DNA of 64,000 bases. Origin: Plasmopara viticola. Taxonomy: Eukaryota > Oomycota > Peronosporomycetes > Peronosporales > Peronosporaceae. Numbering within the stretch: the stretch's first letter is position 1; each line of letters begins with the position of its first letter. The position numbers and the translations under genes were made by a program. The stretch is taken from the NCBI GenBank assembly GCA_001695595.3, contig MBPM02000001.1:2604001-2668000 (forward strand), read 5' to 3'. The notes beneath the pieces are model-generated. The model saw only the letters and a list, made by a program, of their open reading frames with translations, searched no databases and was not told the DNA's origin. Below, piece after piece: positions 23,638 to 33,179 of the stretch.

Positions 23638-23845
23638 TGATAAGTAGACGGTAACTTGGAAAGTATATTTACCAAATTGTTATCTTCCATGCGGTGTTCT
23701 TAACGTTCGAGAAACTTCGCCTGTCTGTACTAGAGCATTTACACTCCACCATGTCTCATCAGATGTCCCGTCACTTAGTGGTCGTCAACCCATTATGGGT
23801 TGACGACCACCAAGTGACGGACAAACGACAGTGCTCCTCCCAACA
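23638..23845 (-). repeat. 5' LTR of the copia element, with a long perfect palindrome
   Basis: 208 bases, TG...CA ends (TGATAAG to CCCAACA). It contains an inverted repeat at about 23768-23820, whose arms pair from CCGTCACTT to AAGTGACGG across a centre of CCATTATGG. Confidence 0.8.
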
Positions 23846-25180
23846 ATATTTAACTTTCTTTAAGCATGTCCTTTTTTTTATTCCAAATTCTTCAATGAAT
23901 TCATCTTTATTGCTAATGACTTCTTCATCACACCTGCCATCAAGTCTCCATTCCATGACCGGAACGTCTGAAAATTTATTTTTATCAAATGATATACCGG
24001 CAAACCCGTGTTTAACTTTCTTTGTAATAGTATTGCTGCCGTCGAAACGAGTAACTTGAACTTTTTTTTCGGAATGGGCAGTTTGTAAAAGTCCTCGCTA
24101 GAATACATTACACGTGGTGCCTGAATCTAGCATAATGTTGAAAGCATGTTCATCGAGATTTCCTTGCTTGATAATTAAATCTTTTCCACTATAGGTTGCA
24201 ATAGCTTCACTGAGTGTTGTGATAGTTTCATGAGACGTTGTAGCAATCGTTTCATCTTAAACAGATTCAATTTCGAAGTAGTTGATATTTGCGCGATCAT
24301 GATTTCGATTATCTTGATTGGAGTTGCCTTAATGTCTGTTCTAGCGCTTATAACATTGTTGTATAGTATGACCAAGGTTCTTGCAGAATGAACACTTGGG
24401 CTTATTTGGACGACGATTATTTTGATAACGATTTTGATATCGAGATGACCTTTAAAAAGAACGAGCATGGTCAATTTCCATAGGCTCAGGTTCATTAGAC
24501 GGCTGTGTCACTGGTAGTGGACCAGGACGCGGAATACGTGGTGCTTGACTTGCATAACCACTTGAAATATTTAAATGAGTGCGTTCAAAATCGAGAGCGA
24601 CTGTGACCGCCGCTGATAAAGTTTCGCAACGTCAATACTGAACTTCTTCTCTAGTTCTTTGCCGTAATCCTCTTTGAAAAGATATTATTTGGTCAATCTC
24701 CGTCATGTTAGATATTTGCGAAATAAGTTGTTGAAATTTCGCAACGTAATCAGGTAAATCTTTACAAATCTCTTGTCTCAATCGATGCAATTCATCACGT
24801 AAGCGATAGTGCAAATCCGCCGGTACAAACTCTTTATCCAAAGCAGCGAAGAATTCATCTACTGTATTAAATTCGTGCTGATGAAGCACAAAGCATTGAG
24901 CTGCTGCTCCACGCAAAGTTGTTCCAAGTACTGCGATAATTTGTTTCGCTAAAGACTCTTCTTTCCATTTCGCTCCTTGCGCCAAACAATAATTCTCCAA
25001 GTTTGCCCAATAGAGGCGAGCAGACTCATCACTTCTCCCACTATAAGGTGGCAGCTTCAATCCTTCAACTTTAACTTTACTCTCGAATTGTTTCTGACTT
25101 AATTTCTCGATGATTTCTTGTTGTTTAATCATAACTTGCATAAGATGTTGCAAAATATGGTTTATAGATGGTTCGGCCAT
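23846..25180 (-). mobile_element. Ty3/gypsy gag-protease fragment, degenerate
   Basis: Minus strand. An open gag frame from ATG 25180 to 24632 (182 codons) carries the retrotransposon-gag pattern (LKLPPYSGRSDESARLYWAN, EFFAALDKEFVPAD, FQRGLRQRTREEV). Past a stop, a zinc knuckle region starts with KPKCSFCKNLGHT (about 24370-24400), then an aspartic-protease motif MLDSGTTCNVF near 24110-24145 and a protease tail to 23878. Several stops and shifts interrupt it. No reverse transcriptase or integrase follows before the copia LTR, so the element was truncated or the copia insertion replaced its 3' part. Confidence 0.8.
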
Positions 25181-26195
25181 GATGAATGAAGTATTAAAAA
25201 AGCAAAAACTTAATTTTTAGCTTTAACCAGATCTCTTAAATTGTAGCGTAAACTTTTGACTAGAATCCGTTCGACTTCTTGGAGTAAAGTGTCGACTTCT
25301 TGGAGAAGATCGGAGAGAGACTTGCCTTAATTGGGGAGAATTTTTTTTCTTTAGTGAGACGCTTGGAAAGAAGCGAAGCGTTTCGACGAGACTTTTTGAA
25401 AAAATGGATGAGATCTATCGCCGTTATTGAAGCTTTGTCACCAGAGTCGAAGACGAAAGCTTGTTCGCAATCCAAGGGAATCATCGATTCAGCACGGCGC
25501 TTCCTGCCCATAGAACGTGCACGACTGATTTGGCCCTACTTCCTCTCCCCGAAGCTACTGACTCAAGTTAATGAGTGAGGAAGTGTGGGTCGGCTTGTGC
25601 GCACACGAATTAAACCTTCTGAAATGGATTGACTGCTTCGACCAGCCAAGTCGGGTCCAACCTCAATACCCCACTGAGTGATTCTATCTGCAAAAGCAGG
25701 CACTCAGAATAATGGGCAGATATTGAAAACCACACACTCAGCCGATTTCCACAGCGCTTCCACACGGTTGGGACAGAAAAGAGACAGCAAATACCCAAGG
25801 GACAATAATATTCAAACGAGGATTTTGACGACGCGAAAGCACGACCAACAAGTGCTACCACTTGTGAGGACCTGGGTGTTGGTAGGCGGTATTGGACTGT
25901 GGGTTGTAGGTTGACTTGTAGGTTGACTTGTAGCTTCAGTTGTAGATTTGTGGCGAGCTAAAAAGTGAGATTATTTCTTACACTGGTTTCTACTATTATG
26001 TAACCTATCCGCTTTCTTCCTACTGTTTTTCTTATGTAAGTCTTTCCTCCTAGTACGTCGCCTTTCCTATTAACTAATACGAATATATGTATCATCTCTC
26101 CTTGATTGTGGGTTAAGTTTGTTAACGAAAACATATAGAATGTTTGTAACCTACACCCACTGACATTCTACAATGGTTTTAGAACATGTGAGTTT
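25181..26195. other. Region between the gypsy gag and the virus-like block
   Basis: 25260-25600 has long open frames on both strands and a direct repeat (GTCGACTTCTTGGAG type, 25270-25305); it may be the 5' leader or LTR of the gypsy element. 25904-25945 has a GTAGGTTGACTT tandem repeat. No gene is supported. Confidence 0.4.
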
Positions 26196-26652
26196 GGTTC
26201 CTTACAATAGCTTCCAATTTATGTACTCGATTTCATCTTTAGCAGCTGCCTGTTCATCTTGGATATCAGGCTCAACTAGGCTCAACAACAGGTTGTTTAA
26301 TATGACCAGACTCATCGGTTTGAGCTGCTGTACTTTCAAGCGCAGCAGTCGGCGTGTTTGTTTGCGTTGCGGCACTTTGCATAGCAAATGCATCAGTTTA
26401 GGAAGAGCCCAAATTACTATTATTGTCAGTTTGTGTAAATTCTGACACAGTATTGGTGCTGGTTTGAGTTGATGCAGTGGCTGTAGCTGGGGTCTGATCC
26501 AACGCCATCATCTTGGCTTGGTCACTTGTCCAGTCTGTTAGTGCACAATCTTCATTTTTGATACGATCAAGCTCCTGTTCTCTTTCAATCTGCTGGAAAA
26601 GTTGCAAGCGCTCGTTCTCCATATCTTGTAAACTTTTAAAGCTAGGAAACAT
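26196..26652 (-). pseudogene. Structural-type protein with TQTD-like repeats, degenerate
   Basis: From ATG 26652 a frame encodes an acidic helical start (DMENERLQLFQQIEREQELD), then a low-complexity Ala/Thr/Gln tail with STQT, FTQTD, ATQT and AAQTD repeats, which continues beyond an in-frame stop at about 26398 to about 26260. Its position directly downstream of the penton-like gene, on the same strand, suggests a virion protein or scaffold. I do not recognise a domain. Confidence 0.5.
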
Positions 26653-26675
26653 TTTGTGTACATTGTATACTACGG

Positions 26676-27412
26676 TTATATATACAACATTATCCATTGT
26701 TTCTTGTCACGAATTAGCAGTGTTATCAGCATAAATGTATCTTCAAATCGTGGATAGTTATAATCTTGATCGACAATGGTCAACGTGATGTTGCCGTACC
26801 ATCCATCATTCACAATTATCCACTGATACTCGGGATATAAAACACTTATCAGCTAACCAATTTTAGTGCCTTGCGTACAGAACGTACAGAATGACAAAAA
26901 ATATCAGGTGGTTGAGTAGCTTTGTAATTTGCTAAATTGCAGCGTACTAGATGTGAGCTAGCAGGAACGCTTTAAAGAGTAAAAGTGGACAATAATGATT
27001 GATTAGTAGTTTTAGTAGGGCTAGGAGATGTTTTAGCGGCTAATTCAATCACGCAACAAAACGTTTTAGATAATACAATCTTAGGAGTATTAGTAGCCGT
27101 AGGTGGACCACCACCACCAGGGCTATACAATTCGCTGGCAGGACGCGTGTATCCTGTAGGTAGAGCAGTAGGCGTAGCTAGTAGATCAGTCTGACATGAG
27201 GAGTAAGCTTGACTGGCTGACACTATGATATATGTAACATTATTGCCTTGCGCATCGATTAATTAGACTCCAGCATTTGTAATTTGTTGCGTTATGTAGC
27301 TAGAAATATCACTATACTCATAATATCGATTTGGTAAAGAAATATTAATAGTTGAATATGTTGCAGCCGTAGGGGCTAAAAAGCTAAAAGTGTTCTTAGA
27401 ATAATTCGTCAT
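26676..27412 (-). pseudogene. Penton-like minor capsid protein relic
   Basis: ATG at 27412; stops and at least one frame change before the end at 26676. The start (STINISLPNRYYEYSDISSY) has the early pattern seen in penton proteins of Polinton-like viruses and virophages: a beta strand, then a tyrosine-rich 'YSDI' turn. The end (NITLTIVDQDYNYPRF ... FMLITLLI) has the matching closing pattern, in which a DQD turn is followed by a beta strand. A proline/glycine-rich loop lies in the middle (27100-27160). The family would form the pentameric vertices of a double-jelly-roll capsid. The call is inference; a profile search would settle it. Confidence 0.55.
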
Positions 27413-27739
27413 ATTGATATGGAATTGAGAGTTGAAAATTTGAATTGAAAATATCGAAACCTTTTGACTTCGAAAATTTACACTGTTTCCACTAAAGTTG
27501 AAACAAAGGCTATTGTTATAACCATTACTAATATGATTCTTCGATCAAATACGATTGCAGTTAAATAGATTCCATTGCACTTTTATCCAGCAAGTTGCCT
27601 AGCTACTGTTGTGTGATCTAGAAGTATACCAAAGTAGGTAAAAACTGTAAATCGAGGACGGCAGGCATACAAACTTTAAGTCACATAGTGAGCCGGAGAT
27701 GCATCCAGAAAAAGCACTAAAATTCCGTTACTTTCATAA

Positions 27740-28150
27740 CGGGTTCTTTGGTGCAGTGGTTTTACTACCTCTGCTCAAAGTCGGTATCGAATCCCACCGT
27801 GGACGAAAACTGACAGGTGATGCTACTTGGGGGGTTTACAATTTGGCGAAGGCACTGTCGTGAGGAAATCTTTACAACACCTAGCCATAAGACGTCGGTA
27901 TGCGAAGCCCCTAATTAGGGGTAGACATCACCTTGGCGAAGCCCAATGCAAATTGGGAGAGACGGTGATACTGGGTGGCGGAAAGCTGCAAGGATCGCTA
28001 ACTTGATAGTAGACCCACCAAATCGGTATGTAAGATGTGACGTAGATCGGGTTAACCCGTGACTTCAAAGAGGCGCAATAAGCATATCGACTACGACTAA
28101 TTTCAGGAGTAAAACCTCTCAAAAGACGAAAAGAGCTTAAAAACAGCATT
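27740..28150 (+). mobile_element. tRNA-derived SINE-like repeat
   Basis: An A-box-like TGGTGCAGTGG (27749-27759) and a B-box-like GGTATCGAATCCC (27783-27795) lie 24 bases apart, as in a pol III promoter of tRNA origin. The sequence does not fold into a convincing tRNA. It continues about 350 bases into a body that is less AT-rich than its surroundings. This matches the build of oomycete tRNA-related SINEs. It sits between the left and right arms of the virus-like element, so it probably inserted later. No second copy is in the window. Confidence 0.45.
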
Positions 28151-28503
28151 CTGTGTTTAGCCCACTCATTTTTCTAGATAAATGGCTAAAAGGGTCATCC
28201 TATCAGCTAGAATAGGACCCAATTGTGGCGGCTGCTAAAATAGGTCCAGAGTTCGTTGAGGGTATAATTAGCAATAATGCTAGAACGTGCCAAAGCGTTA
28301 ATTAGCTGCATCAAGTCTTCACTGTGGAATCTCAGCTGTCAAGTGCGATTGTGGACGTAGACATTGTAGAAGTATATTAGTAGTGTTATAGTATCTTCAA
28401 TTATAAATATTTAGTGTGCATTTTAAAAAATATCTATATGGTATACCATCTACAAATTGTAGTCTAAGATGTCGGTGATTGAAATTGTCTATGGAATACT
28501 AGG

Positions 28504-28812
28504 AACTGGATTTCAGTATCCAAAATGTGTTGAATAGCATCAAGGCAGACCTAGATGCTTAATTGGCCAAAATCCATGCCAAAATTGCAAAATTACAATC
28601 AGAAGCAAATGCTGAAGATGTAGCAAGAGTGGAAGCTATTGAAATACGAGCAAACGCTATGACCCTTGATGAATCGGATGCATAAATTGCTCAGTCAGAG
28701 AAAAAATCTTAACAACTAGAGCATGTGTTCACTTGCGATTGTGGAAGCAACCTACAAAAGGCAAATAAGAAATGTCATCTACCAACCAAGAAGCATTCAC
28801 AATACGTTGAAT
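28504..28812 (+). pseudogene. Small coiled-coil plus CxC...H...H finger protein, degenerate (copy 1)
   Basis: A frame with three stops encodes an alanine/glutamate-rich helix (KIHAKIAKLQSEANAEDVAR) followed by FTCDCGSNLQKANKKCHL and PTKKHSQ. The closing finger, Cys-x-Cys then two histidines in a KKH context, is the type common in small ORFs of virophages and Polinton-like viruses. A second gene with the same finger lies at 29743-30021. Confidence 0.5.
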
Positions 28813-29382
28813 CCTAAAACAATAGACATCCATAGTAAACAATATAGAAAAAAAATGATTCATCATAATCATTTTTTTTCGTCAAAGATGCGACCATCTA
28901 AGTTTTGTCTCATGATCTGCTTCACTGAATCAATGAATAAGCACTGTCCTTTATGAGTTGCAAATTCTTTATATTAGGATTTACCTCAACCCTTTTTTAC
29001 TGTTAGCTTTTAGAATTACTACATTCAGAATTTTAACGAATCATTTTATCTATAGCAAAGTAGCTATGGCTAATTAATATTGTGCTAAGCAGTTTGTAGT
29101 AGTCATCGATAACTACAAGCTGTAATCCATCTATCTTTTGGATAGAGTCTACTGATGGAGGACAATCAGCATCGTACAAATCCCTCTAATTTCTCTTTAA
29201 TGTAGTCATACATCTCTCGAACTTTCTCGCAACAATGTGCAGATGGCAGACGTGTGGAGAATTTTTTAAAATATGAGAAACTAAATTTGTTTTCCAGCAT
29301 AACTTGGCCTAAGAATTATCATACGAAATAGCTTCTGAATGCCTTATGCCTCGTTTACTCTATATGATATTTTTTAGATTTT

Positions 29383-29632
29383 TTGGAAAAGCCGCTTTCA
29401 AAATACATATTATATAAAAGGGAGAATGGAAAGATATACCTCTATTCAATGCAAACAAAAAAGAATACTCAAACTATTATTGGACGTACGACACCTAGAA
29501 TTTTTCAAGAGATAACAGGCAAGCCACTGAGCATCAATGATATGCGCCATATACAAACGGGCATCAGTTGGTCAGCGAGAAGAGATGCATAAACAGCTTC
29601 AACACGGTCATTGAATCGTAATAGAATATAAT
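29383..29632 (+). pseudogene. Tyrosine recombinase C-terminal fragment
   Basis: The open frame 29383-29592 contains PRIFQEITGKPLSINDMRHI, which matches the box II arginine region (R-H) of tyrosine recombinases. In the next frame QREEMHKQLQHGH supplies the helix and the box II GH histidine. A frameshift near 29570 separates the two, and a tyrosine follows shortly after. The N-terminal half and box I are not recognisable upstream. In virophages and related elements this enzyme integrates the element into host DNA. Confidence 0.55.
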
Positions 29633-29642
29633 TTACATATTC

Positions 29643-29698
29643 AAAAGAAAGTAAAAAGTAAAGTAAGAAGTAAAGTAAGAAGTAAAGTAAAGTAAAGT
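29643..29698. repeat. AGTAA-type tandem repeat
   Basis: About 55 bases of imperfect GTAAAGTAAG units, AT-rich, between the recombinase relic and the next finger ORF. Confidence 0.8.
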
Positions 29699-29742
29699 AA
29701 TATTATCTTAAGAGTATTTCTCTATATATTATATCAATAAAA

Positions 29743-30021
29743 ATGCAAAACTCAATTGTAGAAGATGATTTATTAAAAGGAGATCAGAGAAACTATCGCA
29801 AATCATACTATCAAGAAAACGAAAGTAAAATATAAGAACAAAATAGAACTTATACGAAAATAGATCCTGAGCGATGGCGTGACTACGCTCGGCCGTTGTA
29901 TGAGGAGAAGATGATGACTTTACCAATGGTGCAATGTAAATGTTCTCAGATAGTTTGAGAAGACGAAATGAAGCGCCATCTATTGAGCAAACGTCATATT
30001 CGATTGATGGAAGAACAATAA
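29743..30021 (+). pseudogene. Small CxC...H...H finger protein, degenerate (copy 2)
   Basis: ATG 29743 to TAA 30021, with two internal in-frame stops. Charged N-terminus, then DPERWRDYARPLYEEKM and the finger VQCKCSQIV ... RHLLSKRHIRLMEE. The finger is the same kind as at 28504-28812, which suggests a duplicated small gene within the element. Confidence 0.55.
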
Positions 30022-30539
30022 TCTAAATAATCGATCTTGAGTGGCTCCGACCGATGCTGGCTGGCCCCTAGAGTGGCCAGATAGTAAGAAGATTATTTTT
30101 TTTCGACCTGCATAATATCTTGCAGATTTAGATTCTATGTGTTTCTTGAGATTTTATGAGATATCTATAATAATATTATGTTCATCTGAAGTTAATACTC
30201 ATAGATAGTGTAATACCTTAAAAAAAACCTCGAGACATGAATTTTCCTATACTATAATATTGCTCTAGTTGAAGAGCAAGCAAATTATATCAATTAGCTC
30301 CACGTCAACTCAATCATCTACAGCTTCATTAAGCAGCGATTCCACTGATTTTTACTGCAACAACAACTGTGTGATCGGAAAAGTCGGCTTCAGTCTCACA
30401 AAAATCGGCAAAGACAGCTATCAGAAATCAAAACCAACTTTCTTAGAAAATTGGAAGAATCTGACCTCTTGACCAACAACGATAAACAATGATATTTTTT
30501 CCGTTTGCACAATGAAAATATTCTTGTGTTGATCGTAAG

Positions 30540-32490
30540 AACAACAAAGATAAATTTGCTGAAGACTATAGAACGATTTGTGCAAGCATTGAAACGCCAT
30601 CTGGCATGCGTCACTATGTATTCAAATAAGATGAGAGATTAACGACAGGAGCTAACGTTTATAATTTGAAAGGTGTTGATATTCACAATGGCGATGAAGT
30701 ATGCATTATTGCGTGCTTTGTATTCCAGAGCAGTTGAGTCATATCCCAGATGATTTATATGAGAAGTTGGGTAATAGAATGATTGTAAAGTCAGACAATA
30801 AAACTATTAAAAGCAGAAATGATAGAGATCTGCGTGCAAAGTACTTTTGTTATCATTGATGAAGACACCGTAGATGATAAATACTATTAGCTCTGCAATA
30901 CGTTAGAAGACATATGGTTTAATGATCTCGATTATCGGGTTAATAGGATATACATTGTATAATGAAAGCTCAGTAGATAAAAAATTCTCTGAACACCTGG
31001 CTGAAACTATTAGAAGACCGATCGAGTAAAATCAATCAGATCGAATTTCGAGAATTTAGGATAGACAAAGTGAAGATGAAAAGTATAAAGTAAGTATGGG
31101 AATAGTTGTAAACTCTGTCAGTCAGACTGAAAAGGAGGCTCATGAGCAATGGCGTAAACTATACTATAAAGACAATGGAATATCATTTAAATACTTTTAA
31201 GGATGAGTTTGCAACAACATCTGACTCGGCGCAGAATGAAGCAGAGGTCGAGAATATGTTGACTCAGATGAACAAGACAATTGGAGACTCCAAGTTCGCC
31301 ATATGCGATGACTCTTTTAAGCGATTTACAGAAATATCTCATTGGTGTAAAGACTATTGTGTTATCACTAACCCCGTTGATCATGCGTTCAACAATGGTT
31401 TTAGAATCTTTGGAAACATGTTAAAGACTTTTAAACTCATTTGAAGAGAAACAGCATTGCGATTTGTTGGATACTTCACTCATAAGTTTAACATATTCTC
31501 AACAACAAATAATAGATTATGTTATACAAATAGTAAGTCAACTGATGGTAATATCAGTGTACTTAAAGAGAAGGACACCATTGCATTTATGTCTATCAGT
31601 GTTTATTACGAAATTGGAGAGAAATTAGAGCTAACAGTTTTTCTAACCATGATACTGTATGTAAATATAATCATGATAGTAGTAATTTATCTATTTTTAG
31701 CATTGTTGTTCCGTCTAAACTGCAAGTTTATGATCGAAAAGTCAGCGAAGGAGACATATTGCCAAATTAGTTTTACTACATGAAATCTATTTTTTGTGAC
31801 ATTGATAATAAGAAATGGGAATGGCTTAGAGCATATCTAGCAAACATAATTCTTCAACTTGATAAGCTATCTGAAGTAATGCTTTTACTCTATTCGCCAG
31901 AGAAAAGACTAGGTAATTCAACACTTTATGTATTTGGAAATTCTAATGTATGCAAAGCATGTAATATGAGTAATGCTTTTGAGAAGCGCGGTGGACCTCA
32001 AATGGTTGGAAAGAAGCTGGTTTGGTGAGAGAAATTTAGTGAGAGTGAAAAGACATTTAGATCTTGCATGGATAGATTGAAAACGGCAATTACTGATTGT
32101 ACATTAACATATAGAAAGTTATATGATGAGGTGTAACAAATCGAGAATACTAATGAGTTCATTGCTGCAACTAACCATTTGGTAGGTGTTCTTAAAGATC
32201 AATTTATAGTATTGAAGGTCAATCCAGAGCGAAAAGACGATAAATGTTTCTATGGAAAGCTTCGTAAGGATATGATTGGTGAAGATACAAACAACTTCAT
32301 CACATACCTAAAACGTTTCACCACGTCCATGCCAGTGTCGATTTATAAGACAAAAGAATATGAGAATATGTTGAGCAACGCGAGCAAGTCTATTGTTCAG
32401 TATTCGTCAGATGATGTGCATTATACAAACAAGTGCGATAAGCATTACCACATCAGCGAAAAATGCTATTTGATCACTATGTTCTAGAAA
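30540..32490 (+). pseudogene. Primase-helicase relic with superfamily-3 helicase domain
   Basis: One long former gene is split by stops and shifts (main open parts 31142-31444, 31457-31783, 31780-32028, 32179-32487). The region 31820-32490 carries the S3H pattern: a helix WEWLRAYLANIIL, the Walker A region MLLLYSPEKRLGNSTLY (the lysine of GKST is Asn here), FEKRGGPQMVGKKLVW in the Walker B region, and the sensor motif AATNHLVGVLKDQF. Upstream parts are likely the primase or linker domain but I cannot name them. S3 helicases of this type replicate small viral and plasmid-like DNAs. The Lys-to-Asn change and the many stops show it is inactive. Confidence 0.65.
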
Positions 32491-32783
32491 CAATGAGAAG
32501 CTTTTAACGTTCCTGAAATTCGAGGTTAAGTTGATTCATTATGAAAGCACCATATTGTATAAGATAAGGAAGTATAATGATGCCCGAGTCTGAGAATTTG
32601 AGTTCCCGTTCAAAGATTTTTTGTAAGCGGTCGTACTGGGACATAATAGTAGTAAGGAAAAATTGCGTAGAACTCATTTTCAGTACTATATCAGATGAAG
32701 AAACCTTCGCGATTCATTATGGCCGTAATCATGAAAGGATTGTAATATTCATATCTTGACATCATTGAGGTTGTGAAAGAGAG

Positions 32784-33179
32784 AGATTGCTGGTAGTTGC
32801 TGCGTCATCCTGCTTTCTTTGTGGAAGTCAGAGATCTGCAACGAATCGATGTAGCCGAGCCGTCCTCTGCAACGAATTGAAGGCCCAGCCAATCATCCAC
32901 AGTCAATCTAAAGCGAACCGCTACGCTTTCGAAGCTTCTCATCAGCTGCAAAGATTTCTTGCAAATGCTCTACCCCGCTTTTATTGTTGGAGCAACTGCC
33001 CACCCATTTTGTCCAGTTTTAGAATTGTATCCCATAAGTGCTCTGAGCCAATTCCATTGCATCCTTGAAATGACCAACAGAAATAACCAAGAAGCCCCAC
33101 AGGACTCAAAATTAGCCATTGATTTCCCGTCATTTTCTTCTCCCAAAGTGCTGGACGTCATGGACTTAGCGAGCTTCTA
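32784..33179 (+). repeat. Dispersed repeat, inverted partner of 16969-17338
   Basis: Matches the reverse complement of 16969-17338 along nearly all its length. It lies right at the end of the virus-like block and may mark its border or a separate insertion. Frames remain open for 60-90 codons without a recognised domain. Confidence 0.75.

Larger units (their letters stand above)
19708..23845 (-). mobile_element. Ty1/copia LTR retrotransposon, degenerate, both LTRs present
   Basis: Two LTR-like ends start with TGATAAGTAGACGG in window orientation and enclose 3.7 kb. Reading right to left on the minus strand the order is that of copia: gag (22916-23543, KEVWDTLRDFYIK), protease/GAG-pre-integrase (22394-22870, LWHARTSHTSY), integrase (21777-22390, YSPHQNGVAERMNRT), linker (20982-21598), reverse transcriptase (20290-20917, DVDTAYLNADLDEEVYLAP, LCGLKQAASAW) and RNase H (19930-20290, ending near TKALGTKRFENL). 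Frames are broken repeatedly, so it is not autonomous. A purine-rich tract precedes the 3' LTR and a primer-site-like GGTTATAAGCCC follows the 5' LTR. I found no clear target-site duplication. Confidence 0.9.
26196..32490. mobile_element. Decayed endogenous Polinton-like-virus/virophage-type DNA element
   Basis: This block is clearly more AT-rich than the gene islands and holds a set of gene relics found together in Polinton-like viruses and virophages: a penton-like capsid protein and a threonine/glutamine-rich structural-type protein on the minus strand (left), and zinc-finger ORFs, a tyrosine recombinase end and a superfamily-3 helicase on the plus strand (right). Every gene has stops or frameshifts. 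I saw no major capsid protein, packaging ATPase or terminal inverted repeats, so it is partial and its boundaries are approximate. The right end lies close to the dispersed repeat at 32784. The assignment rests on remembered family patterns, not a search. Confidence 0.6.

Noticed and set aside
19703..23850. Target-site duplication of the copia element
   Set aside because: The five bases outside the two LTRs (TTATA and ATATT) do not match, so I do not claim one.
27741..27805. A functional tRNA gene
   Set aside because: A- and B-box-like motifs are present, but I cannot form a matching acceptor stem or anticodon arm; a tRNA-derived SINE head fits better.
29643..29698. CRISPR-like array
   Set aside because: The units are 5-10 base microsatellite repeats without unique spacers, and the genome is eukaryotic.
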